Assembly (NCBI GenBank): GCA_964610575.1
Contig: CAZSYX010000002.1
Location: forward strand, 43,080-107,079
Reading direction: 5' to 3'
Length of the DNA: 64,000 nucleotides
From: JADJWR01 sp964610575
Lineage (GTDB): Bacteria > Pseudomonadota > Gammaproteobacteria > Burkholderiales > Burkholderiaceae_F
Both the position numbers and the translations under genes were made by a program. The notes beneath the pieces were generated by a model. That model was not told where the DNA came from, ran no database searches, and saw only the letters and a program-made list of their open reading frames with translations. Shown piece after piece: positions 52,094 to 59,271 of this stretch. Each line of letters starts with the position of its first letter. The first letter of the stretch is position 1.

Positions 52094-53827
52094 TCAAGTT
52101 GCCTGTTTCAGCGCGATGCTGGTGCGTACGCGGCCCGCCCGCTCGTGCCATGCGGTGAGCTGAACCTCCGCTCCCGCCGGTGCGCGCACGATCCAGTCCA
52201 CATGCACCCGGTCGGCGGTCGGTCGCTTGTTCGGCCAGAAGCTGATGCCGGTGTGCAGGTAGGCCCAGCCTTCGAGTTCGCCGAGTTCCTCGCGCGGCTT
52301 GCCGTCGATCAGGCTCGCCCCGTCCGGCAGCGTGATCTCCGCCAGCACGCCGCGCAGCATCCTGTGCTTGATCGCCATCTTGGTCACGTAGGTCGGCAGC
52401 CAGCCGGAGTTCTGCAGCACGACCCGTACGCGCCAGGTGTCGGCGCCAACGTGCTCGACGGTGACCTCGCGCAGTTCGAGCTTCGGCGAGACCAGCGCCT
52501 GCCAGAGCAACCACTGCGGAAAGCGGGCGATCTCCGCTTCCAGCCGGTGCGGCGGCGGATTGTTGAACGCCTTGGCCTTGTTCCAGCCGCCCAGCTCGAC
52601 CGGGCCTAGCTGCGGGTGGTCGTAGGGGCGCCAGTCGACGTGGCCGCGGCCGTCGAGCTCGCGGTCGCTCCAGTGCAGCATCTTCAGGTCGTCCTCGACC
52701 GGATGGTCGCGGAACCAGTGGATCCATTCCTTGTTGTCGATGCCGGCTTCCTTCTTGGGGTTCCAGATCTCCACCGTCCACATGAACATGCCGAGGTGCT
52801 CGTAGATCCAGTCGAAGGCGCCGGTGATGTATTCGTTCGGGTAATACTGGAACTCGTGCCAGATCGAGATCGCCGGGTAGCCGGTCAGCTCCTCGCCCTT
52901 CCTGCCGACCGCCTGGTAGACCCACAGGTCCTCGGCCGGCATCTTGTCGTCGGGCGCGTGGCCGAACGGGCGCAGCAGCACGCCGGAGAAGGTGTGGAAG
53001 CTGGTGCCGGCGCAGATGTTCGGGTGCTTGACGATGAAGTCGACCACCGCCCGCACCTCGGGCTCGGAGGTCGGGTAGGGGCCGGCGCCCAGCTGCTCGT
53101 ACTCCTGCCGCCAGCCCGAGGGGAAGTTGCGATTCAGATCCAGCCCCTGCGCGTTGCCGCTCACGCCGGCCACCGAGACCGACACGCCGTCGTAGTTCTC
53201 GATTCGGCCTTCGGTCATCACGCGGAAGTACTCGCCGCCGGGCGGATCGGTCGGCTCGCGCCGCACCAGCAGCCGCGGCTCCTGCGGGTGTCTCTTCCAC
53301 GGGCCGTTGGGATCGGCGATGCGCATCTGCAGTATGTTGCCGTCGCCGTCGATATCCTCGGCGATCAGCCCCTCGACCGGCTCCTCGTCGTAGGGGTATC
53401 GGCGGGTGGACGAGCGCACGTACCTGGGCCTTTCGGCCATCGCCCACTCGGCGCCGTCGGGGTTGATGCGCGGGCAGATGTAGAAGGCGCGCGTGGCCAG
53501 GCAGCGCTCGACGTCCGGGTTGTGCTCGCGGCTCTTCATCAGCCAGTCGATGAAGTACAGGCAGGCGGCCGAGGCCGACAGTTCCACCGAGTGGATATTG
53601 CCGTCGACCCAGAACGCCGGTTTGTCGGCAGCGGGCCCGGTCTCGGTGTCGGTGATCGTGACCAGCGGGATCTCGCGCCCCTCGAAGCTGCGGCCGATCG
53701 TCTCCAGCGCCACGAAGCGCGGGTGTTCCGTGGCGAGCGCGCGCAGCAGCGAAAGCAGCTCGTCGCAGCGGTAGAAGCGGGAGTGATCGATCGTCGGCAT
53801 GGCAGCAGTCCGGGGCAGGTTGCTCAT
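52094..53827 (-). CDS. M14-family zinc carboxypeptidase
   Basis: A 577-residue peptidase. The zinc motif HxxE is in VDGNIHSVELSASAACLYFIDWL, and the third ligand His is in CAGTSFHTFSGVLLRPFG. PRINPDGAEWAM carries the substrate-binding Asn/Arg region, and FQYYPNEYITGAFDWIYEHLGMFMWTVEIWNP the catalytic Glu. No signal peptide is evident, so it may act in the cytoplasm. An alternative start is MPTIDHSRF at 53800. Natural substrate unknown. Confidence 0.9.
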   Translation of the reverse strand: MSNLPRTAAMPTIDHSRFYRCDELLSLLRALATEHPRFVALETIGRSFEGREIPLVTITDTETGPAADKPAFWVDGNIHSVELSASAACLYFIDWLMKSREHNPDVERCLATRAFYICPRINPDGAEWAMAERPRYVRSSTRRYPYDEEPVEGLIAEDIDGDGNILQMRIADPNGPWKRHPQEPRLLVRREPTDPPGGEYFRVMTEGRIENYDGVSVSVAGVSGNAQGLDLNRNFPSGWRQEYEQLGAGPYPTSEPEVRAVVDFIVKHPNICAGTSFHTFSGVLLRPFGHAPDDKMPAEDLWVYQAVGRKGEELTGYPAISIWHEFQYYPNEYITGAFDWIYEHLGMFMWTVEIWNPKKEAGIDNKEWIHWFRDHPVEDDLKMLHWSDRELDGRGHVDWRPYDHPQLGPVELGGWNKAKAFNNPPPHRLEAEIARFPQWLLWQALVSPKLELREVTVEHVGADTWRVRVVLQNSGWLPTYVTKMAIKHRMLRGVLAEITLPDGASLIDGKPREELGELEGWAYLHTGISFWPNKRPTADRVHVDWIVRAPAGAEVQLTAWHERAGRVRTSIALKQAT

Positions 53828-53954
53828 GATACGAGCGGGCCGCGGCTGCTCGCTTGACAGCGCGATTGGCTATGTTGAGACTTCGCCGACTCTGCCGCCG
53901 GCGCCGACGCGCCGCACCGCGCAGCAGCAGGTACGGACCACCACAGGAGACTCC

Positions 53955-54917
53955 ATGAAGACCTTGCACCTTTCCCTGGTTGCGGCCGGCGCGCTGGTTT
54001 GCGCTGCTGCCGCCGCGCAGACGACGGTCCGCGTATCGCATCCGACGCCGGCCACCTCGCACTACGGCGTCGGCACGCAGGCTTTCTGCGCCGAGCTGGA
54101 AAAGCGCACCAGCAACCGCTACAAGTGCCAGATCCAGGCGGGCTCGAACGACGAGCGCGCCAGCATCGAGGCCGTGCAGCTCGGCACGCTCGACGTCACC
54201 AACACATCGACCGGGCCGGTGTCGAACTTCGTGCCCGAGGTCGGCATCGTCGACATCCCGTTCCTGTTCCGCGACTACGACCACGCGCGCCGCGTGCTCG
54301 ACGGCCCGATCGGGCAGGACATCCTCGCCAAGTTCCCGGCCAAGGGGATCATCGCGCTGGCCTGGACCGAAAACGGCTTCCGCCACCTGACCAACAGCAA
54401 GCGCGCGGTGGTCAAGCCGGAGGACGTCAAGGGCCTGAAGGTGCGCACGATGCAGAACCCGGTGCACATCCAGGCTTTCCAGTCGATCGGCGTGCAGCCC
54501 ACCCCGATGGCGTTCTCGGAGTTGTTCACAGCGCTGCAGCAGGGCGTGGTCGACGGCCAGGAGAACCCGATCCCGGTCATCCTGTCGTCGAAGTTCTCGC
54601 AGGTGCAGAAGCACCTGTCGCTGACCGGGCACGTCTATTCGCCGTCGCTGCTGCTGATGTCGCCCAAGCTCTACAGCTCGCTGTCCGACGCCGACAAGAC
54701 CGCCTTCCGCGAGGCGGCCAAGGTCGGTGCCGCCGCCCAGCGCAAGAAGGTCAACGACGACGAGAACGCCGGCATCGCGCAACTGCGTAGCGAGGGAGTC
54801 GCGGTCGTCACCAACGTCGACGGCAACGCCTTCCGCACGGCGATGACGCCCGTCTGGGCCGAGTTCGCCACCAAGTACGGCGTGGACAACATCCGCCGAA
54901 TCCAGGAGTTCAAGTAG
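53955..54917 (+). CDS. dctP: TRAP transporter substrate-binding protein DctP
   Basis: A 320-residue periplasmic binding protein with a signal peptide (LSLVAAGALVCAAAAAQ). DctP marks: EAVQLGTLDVTNTSTGPVSNFVPEVGIVDIPFLFRDYDHARRVLDGPIGQ, then RHLTNSKRAVVKPEDVKGLKVRTMQNPVHIQAFQSIGVQPTPMAFSELFTALQQGVVDGQENP with the conserved carboxylate-binding Arg. The ligand is probably an organic acid. Its partner permeases lie convergent rather than downstream on the same strand. The coding end is echoed by a second copy beyond the structured element near 55098. Confidence 0.94.
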   Translation: MKTLHLSLVAAGALVCAAAAAQTTVRVSHPTPATSHYGVGTQAFCAELEKRTSNRYKCQIQAGSNDERASIEAVQLGTLDVTNTSTGPVSNFVPEVGIVDIPFLFRDYDHARRVLDGPIGQDILAKFPAKGIIALAWTENGFRHLTNSKRAVVKPEDVKGLKVRTMQNPVHIQAFQSIGVQPTPMAFSELFTALQQGVVDGQENPIPVILSSKFSQVQKHLSLTGHVYSPSLLLMSPKLYSSLSDADKTAFREAAKVGAAAQRKKVNDDENAGIAQLRSEGVAVVTNVDGNAFRTAMTPVWAEFATKYGVDNIRRIQEFK

Positions 54918-55103
54918 GCACCGCCCGACACCGGCGAATATTGCGTCGNNNNNNNNNNNNNNNNNNNNNNNNNNNNNNNNNNNNNNNNNNNNNNNNNNNN
55001 NNNNNNNNNNNNNNNNNNNNNNNNNNNNNNNNNNNNNNNNNNNNNNNNCGCCGAATCCAGGAGTTCAAGTAGGCACCGCCCGACACCGGCGAATATTGCG
55101 TCG
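54894..55103. repeat. Assembly gap flanked by identical 55-nt contig ends
   Basis: 100 N at 54949-55048. Bases 54894-54948 are identical to 55049-55103, both abutting the Ns. The length is the same as at the other gap, which points to a fixed assembler overlap. Merging gives continuous sequence from the end of dctP into the structured element. Confidence 0.87.
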
Positions 55104-55187
55104 AAGGCTAACTTCGGCGCAGCCGAAGTTAAGGGCCGCAGGCTCGGCCGAAGACACAACATTCGCCGGATCGGGGAGTTCGAGCAG
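55086..55187 (+). repeat. Dual-hairpin element, copy 2, with second copy of the dctP 3' end
   Basis: After merging the duplicate contig ends it starts about 13 bases past the dctP stop. An outer stem pairs CCGGCGAATATTGCGT (55086-55101) with ACACAACATTCGCCGG (55154-55169) at 14 of 16 positions. Inside are TAACTTCGG-CGCAG-CCGAAGTTA (55109-55131) and GGCCG/CGGCC (55134-55149). From 55156 to 55187 the DNA matches the last 32 bases of dctP at 26 positions (NIRRIGEFE against NIRRIQEFK). The offset is 115 bases in merged sequence, as at pyk. Confidence 0.7.
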
Positions 55188-55230
55188 GGATCAGAGGCAC
55201 CCGGCACAGCTCACGGGCTGCAGGTGCACC

Positions 55231-55261
55231 AAAGGCGGGCGCCGGCCCGCCTTTTCTTTTT
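55231..55261. terminator. Bidirectional intrinsic terminator
   Basis: A perfect 10-bp stem AAAGGCGGGC-GCCG-GCCCGCCTTT followed on the plus strand by TCTTTTT. It lies between the convergent dctP and dctM genes and can serve both, though the A-run for the minus strand is short. Confidence 0.85.
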
Positions 55262-55311
55262 CCGACGTCCGGCGAGCCGGGAGATCGACTCGAAATCGAG
55301 GAAGCCGCCGT

Positions 55312-56610
55312 CTACTTGACGGCCAGTCCGCTGAGCGACGGCAGCCAGGTCGACAGCGTCGGAATCAGCGTGATGGCGAGCAGCATCAGGCCGTGCGCGA
55401 TCATGAACGGCTTCAGCTCGCGCGACAGCTCGGCGAGCGAGACGTTGGTCACCGCCGAGACGACGAACAGCACGCCGCCGACCGGCGGAGTGATCATGCC
55501 GAGCGTCAGGTTGTAGATCACGATCATCGCGAAGTGGATCGGGTCGACGCCGACCGCCTGGGCGGCGGGCGCCAGGATCGGCACCAGCACCATCACGCCG
55601 GGCAGCGGCTCGATGAAGATGCCGAAGATCAGCAGGAAGACGTTGATGATCAGCAGCAGCGCGATCGGGCCTAGGCCGAGGTGCGAGATCCACTCCGAGA
55701 TCGCCTGCGGCACGTTCTCGGCGCTCAGCACCCAGGCGAAGGCGTTGCTGGCGGCGACGATGAACAGCACCGATGCGGTCAGAATGGCCGTGCGGGAGAT
55801 GATCGCCGGCGTCGCCTTCCACTGCAGCGTCCGGTACACGTACCGGCCCACCAGCAGCGCGTAGACCACGGCCACCACCGAGGCTTCGGTCGGCGTGAAG
55901 ATGCCGGCGCGCATGCCGCCGAGGATGATCACCGGCAGCAGCAGCGCCGGCACGGCGCGGACCGAGTTGCGGATCATCTCGGCGAGGTTCGGCCGCGGCA
56001 GGTCCGAGCGATAGTCGCGGCGGCTGCAGATGATCTGGTTGGTCACCATCATCGCCGCCGCGATCAGCAGCCCCGGGACGATGCCGGCCATGAACAGGCC
56101 GAGCGGCGTCACCCGGTCATCCTGCAGGCAGTAGATGATCATGATGATCGACGGCGGGATGATCGGGCCGAGGATCGAGACCGAAGCCGTCAGGGCGGCG
56201 GCATAGGCGCGGCCGTAGCCGGCCCGCTCCATCATCTTCACCAGCATCGCGCCGGGGCCGGCGGCGTCGGCCAGCGCCGAGCCGCTGATGCCCGAGAACA
56301 GCGTGATGCTCAGCACGTTGGCGTGGCCGAGGCCGCCGCGCCGATGGCCGACGAACTGGCTGGCGAAGCGCAGCAGCACCTCGGTCAGCGAGCCGCCGGT
56401 CATCAGTTCGGCGGCGAGGATGAAGAACGGCACCGCCAGCAGCGCGAAGCTGTCGATGCCGACGAACATCTCCTTGAGCACCACCACCAGCGGGTAGTCG
56501 CTGCCGAGCGCGACGGCGAGCAGCGTCGCGCCGGTCAGCGAGAAGCCGACCGGAACGCCCAACGTGAGGAACGCCGCCGTCGCGACGAACAGGATGATCG
56601 TCATCGTCAT
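55312..56610 (-). CDS. dctM: TRAP transporter large permease DctM
   Basis: A 432-residue, about 12-helix membrane protein that forms the transport channel, driven by Na+ or H+. GVPVGFSLTGATLLAVALGSDYPLVVVLKEMFVGIDSFALLAVPFFILAAELMTGG and the ALADAAGPGAMLVKMMERAGYGRAYAAALTASVSILGPIIPPSIIMIIY segment are highly conserved in DctM. TPPVGGVLFVVSAVTNVSLAEL closes the transport domain. It is downstream of dctQ on the minus strand with 15 bases between them. Confidence 0.95.
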   Translation of the reverse strand: MTMTIILFVATAAFLTLGVPVGFSLTGATLLAVALGSDYPLVVVLKEMFVGIDSFALLAVPFFILAAELMTGGSLTEVLLRFASQFVGHRRGGLGHANVLSITLFSGISGSALADAAGPGAMLVKMMERAGYGRAYAAALTASVSILGPIIPPSIIMIIYCLQDDRVTPLGLFMAGIVPGLLIAAAMMVTNQIICSRRDYRSDLPRPNLAEMIRNSVRAVPALLLPVIILGGMRAGIFTPTEASVVAVVYALLVGRYVYRTLQWKATPAIISRTAILTASVLFIVAASNAFAWVLSAENVPQAISEWISHLGLGPIALLLIINVFLLIFGIFIEPLPGVMVLVPILAPAAQAVGVDPIHFAMIVIYNLTLGMITPPVGGVLFVVSAVTNVSLAELSRELKPFMIAHGLMLLAITLIPTLSTWLPSLSGLAVK

Positions 56611-56625
56611 CGCCGCCCCCGCTGA

Positions 56626-57153
56626 TTACAGCGCCGCGGCGGCGTCGTGCGACACGCCGTCGTCGCTGGCGAACTCGCGGCCGCGCACGTAGCGGCGGGC
56701 GACGAGCAGCAGGTGCGCGGCCAGCAGCGCGCAGCCGACCGGCATGCCGATGTAGACGTACATCATCGACACGCCGAGCGCCGCGCTGCTCTGCAGGCGC
56801 GTGCGCAGCGCATAGTCGACGCCGTACCAGGCCAGCGCCACGAACAGCAGCAGCATGCCGATCACCAGCAGCGCCCGCAGGGCGCGCGCCGCCGGGGCGG
56901 GCAACGCGTCCTGCAGCGTGTCGACGCCGATCTGCGCGCCGTTGCGCAGCGCCAGGCCGCTGCCGGCGAAGGTCAGCCAGATCATCAGGTGGCGCGCGAC
57001 CTCCTCGGACCAGATCACCGAGGTGCCGATCAGGTAGCGCATGCAGACGTTGGCGAACACCACGGCGACCATGGCCGTCAGCAGCACGATCAGCAGCCAG
57101 CGATTGGCCTGCACGAAGTGTCGCTCGAACCTGTCCAGCATGGTCATCGGCAC
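56626..57153 (-). CDS. dctQ: TRAP transporter small permease DctQ
   Basis: A 175-residue protein with four membrane helices and a conserved WSEEVARHLMIWLTFAGSGLALRNGAQIGVD stretch, as in DctQ. It docks on DctM and DctP and is needed for transport. The listed start is GTG at 57153; an ATG at 57147 (MTMLDRFERHF) is equally possible. It starts the dctQM pair. Confidence 0.9.
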   Translation of the reverse strand: MPMTMLDRFERHFVQANRWLLIVLLTAMVAVVFANVCMRYLIGTSVIWSEEVARHLMIWLTFAGSGLALRNGAQIGVDTLQDALPAPAARALRALLVIGMLLLFVALAWYGVDYALRTRLQSSAALGVSMMYVYIGMPVGCALLAAHLLLVARRYVRGREFASDDGVSHDAAAAL

Positions 57154-57269
57154 CGAAAGGGATCACGCGCGGCGAGGACCGAGACGATACAGGCATGCGG
57201 CGGCGCAGGGGCGGGCAGGTTCGCCGCGCTGTTCGGCCGGTGCCGTGCGCCCGCGGTGGAGCCGGCGGT

Positions 57270-58004
57270 TCAGCCGCCGGAGGCGATGAACGACGCGGTC
57301 AGTTGATGCCCGTCGACGGCCGACGCGGGGCCGGCGGCGAAGCCGTCGAAGACCTGCAAGGCGCCGCGGAAATCCTCGTCGCGCGTGTACAGGCTGCGCA
57401 CGATCACCGTCGAGATGCCGGCGGCCAGCGCCGCCCGCAGCCCGTTGGCCGAGTCCTCGACGGCGAGGCAGCGCGTCGCGGGCAACCGCAGTTGCCACAG
57501 CGCCAGCGCGTAGGCCTCCGGGTCCGGCTTCTTGCGGCTGACGTCCTCGCCGCAGACCACGACCTCGAAGCGCTCCATGGCGGCCGTGCCGAGCGTCGCC
57601 TGCAGCAGGACGTCGAGGTTGGTTCGGCTGGTGGTGGTGGCGATGGCCAGGCGCACTCCGGCGGCGCCCAGTTCCTCGAGCAGACGGGCGACCCCCGGCC
57701 GCAGCTGCAGTTCGCCGGCTTCGACGATCTCCGCGTAGTGCTCGTTCTTGCGCCGGTGCAGCGCGGCGATCCGCTCGCCCGCGCGGTCATCGCTCAGCCA
57801 CTGCGGGGCAAATCGCCGCGCATAGTGGGCGATCCGCTCCCTGCCGCCGGTGACCGCCAGCAGTTCGCCGTAGAGGCGTTCGTCCCACTGCCACGGCAGC
57901 CCCGCCTCGGCAAAGGCGCGGTTGAAGGCGACGCGATGGCCGTCGCGCTCGGTCTCCGCCAGCGTGCCGTCGACGTCGAAGACGACGGCGTCGCGCGTGC
58001 GCAC
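57270..58004 (-). CDS. cbbY: HAD-family phosphatase CbbY
   Basis: A 244-residue HAD hydrolase. Motif I is VVFDVDGTLAETERDGHRVAFNRAFAEAGLPWQW, motif II ATTTSRTN, motif III with Lys in EDVSRKKPDPEAYALAL, and motif IV VEDSANGLRAALAAG. CbbY removes xylulose-1,5-bisphosphate, a RuBisCO inhibitor, which fits its place at the end of the cbb block. Start is GTG, directly abutting the rhodanese stop codon. Confidence 0.9.
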   Translation of the reverse strand: MRTRDAVVFDVDGTLAETERDGHRVAFNRAFAEAGLPWQWDERLYGELLAVTGGRERIAHYARRFAPQWLSDDRAGERIAALHRRKNEHYAEIVEAGELQLRPGVARLLEELGAAGVRLAIATTTSRTNLDVLLQATLGTAAMERFEVVVCGEDVSRKKPDPEAYALALWQLRLPATRCLAVEDSANGLRAALAAGISTVIVRSLYTRDEDFRGALQVFDGFAAGPASAVDGHQLTASFIASGG

Positions 58005-58610
58005 TCAGCGCACGAAGTACATCTTCGACTTCTCGAGGTCGTAGTTCCAGGGCAGCCCCGAGCCCTTCCAGCCGCCGACGCGCTTGTTGGCCTTCTCGTC
58101 CCATACGCCCTCGAAGCCGCCGACCACCGAGTACACGCGCTTGTAGCCGAGGTCGGTGAGCAGGTTGGCGGCGCGCGAGCTGCGGTCGCCGGAGCGGCAC
58201 ATCACGACGACCGGATCGTCCTTGGTCAGGCCCTTTTCCTTCAGGCGCCGCTCGACCTCGGGGGCGAAATCGTTGAACGGCTCGTACTTGTAAGCGCCGC
58301 GGTTCTCGTCCCAGCCCCAGTCGGCGTTCATCTCCGGGTACTCGACGTACGGAACCAGCGCGTCGATCAGAGGCGCCCAGCCGATGTAGATCGGCTCCAC
58401 GCGCGTGCGCACGTCCAGGAACAGCACCTTCTTCGGGTTCTTGGTGACGAAGTCTTGCGCCTGCTTCGGCGTCAGGTACAGGTTGAGCTTGGTGCGCTCT
58501 TCCTCGCGGACCTTCTTCGCATCGAAGGTCGACGCCGGCGCGGGCTGCGCCTGAGCGATGCCGATCAACGCCGCAAAGACGGCGAACAACAGGGTCTGCA
58601 ATGCTTTCAT
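58005..58610 (-). CDS. Exported rhodanese-like protein
   Basis: A 201-residue protein with a signal peptide (ALQTLLFAVFAALIGIAQA) and one rhodanese domain. The catalytic Cys lies in VVVMCRSGDRSSRAANLLTDLGYKRVYSVVGGFEG, and LFLDVRTRVEPIYIGW is the first conserved part. Periplasmic single-domain rhodaneses may carry sulfane sulfur, and some Calvin-cycle bacteria are sulfur oxidisers, but the substrate here is unknown. It lies between the redoxin gene and cbbY on the same strand. Confidence 0.88.
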   Translation of the reverse strand: MKALQTLLFAVFAALIGIAQAQPAPASTFDAKKVREEERTKLNLYLTPKQAQDFVTKNPKKVLFLDVRTRVEPIYIGWAPLIDALVPYVEYPEMNADWGWDENRGAYKYEPFNDFAPEVERRLKEKGLTKDDPVVVMCRSGDRSSRAANLLTDLGYKRVYSVVGGFEGVWDEKANKRVGGWKGSGLPWNYDLEKSKMYFVR

Positions 58611-58635
58611 CGTCGAATCTCCGCTAGGTAGGTGT

Positions 58636-59196
58636 CTAGTGGGCCGCCTCGCGCCACTTGATCGAGCAACCGATGCTCGGCGACTGCTCGGCCGGCCCCT
58701 TGCCGGTGGCGGCGATCATCTTCATCGCATCGAACAACTCGCGGCGCGCGTCGGGCGGCGCCGGATCGCGCCGCGACGCATCCAGCCGGCCTCGGTACTG
58801 CAGTTCGAGCCGCGCGTTGAAGCCGAAGAAGTCTGGCGTACAAACGGCGCCGTAGGCGCGCGCGATGGCCTGAGTTTCGTCATATAGATATGGGAACGGG
58901 AAGCCGTGCCGACGCGCCATTTCGACCATGTTGGCAAGAGAGTCTTCCGGGTAGGCGACCGGATCGTTGGCGCTGATCGCCACCACGCCCACGCCGAGTG
59001 GCGCCAGGTCGCGCGCGTCGCGCACGATGCGGTCGATCACCGCCCGCACGTACGGGCAGTGGTTGCAGATGAACATCACCAACAGCCCGTTGGGGCCGCG
59101 GCAACTGTCGCGGGTCCACACCCTGCCGTCGACGCCGGGCAGCGCGAAGTCCGGTGCTGCGGCGCCGGGGGTCAGCGGATCGGAATGAGCGGCCAT
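58636..59196 (-). CDS. AhpC/TSA-type thioredoxin-like protein
   Basis: A 186-residue redoxin-fold protein. PGAAAPDFALPGVDGRVWT opens the fold; the active site reads FICNHCPYVRAVIDRI, a CxxC-like CNHC followed by the conserved PY. PEDSLANMVEMARRHGFPFPYLYDE and YGAVCTPDFFGFNARLELQYRGRLD are typical of this subgroup found with cyanobacteria- and CO2-fixation-linked genes. Function is unproven, probably thiol redox. No signal peptide is seen from the chosen start at 59196. Confidence 0.85.
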   Translation of the reverse strand: MAAHSDPLTPGAAAPDFALPGVDGRVWTRDSCRGPNGLLVMFICNHCPYVRAVIDRIVRDARDLAPLGVGVVAISANDPVAYPEDSLANMVEMARRHGFPFPYLYDETQAIARAYGAVCTPDFFGFNARLELQYRGRLDASRRDPAPPDARRELFDAMKMIAATGKGPAEQSPSIGCSIKWREAAH

Positions 59197-59271
59197 AGGC
59201 AATACCTCGGCTCGGAAAAGCGGTACCGATGATACCCCCAATGGTATCCGCAAGCGCTCGGTGCGATCGCG

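Noticed and set aside
51732..54782. A 1016-codon open frame on the minus strand spanning the M14 peptidase and dctP
   Set aside because: It crosses three real genes in different orientations and its translation has no family resemblance apart from a frame-shifted echo of the thiolase and peptidase.
54671..55207. Minus-strand open frame crossing the second N run
   Set aside because: It depends on reading through Ns and on both copies of the duplicated contig end.
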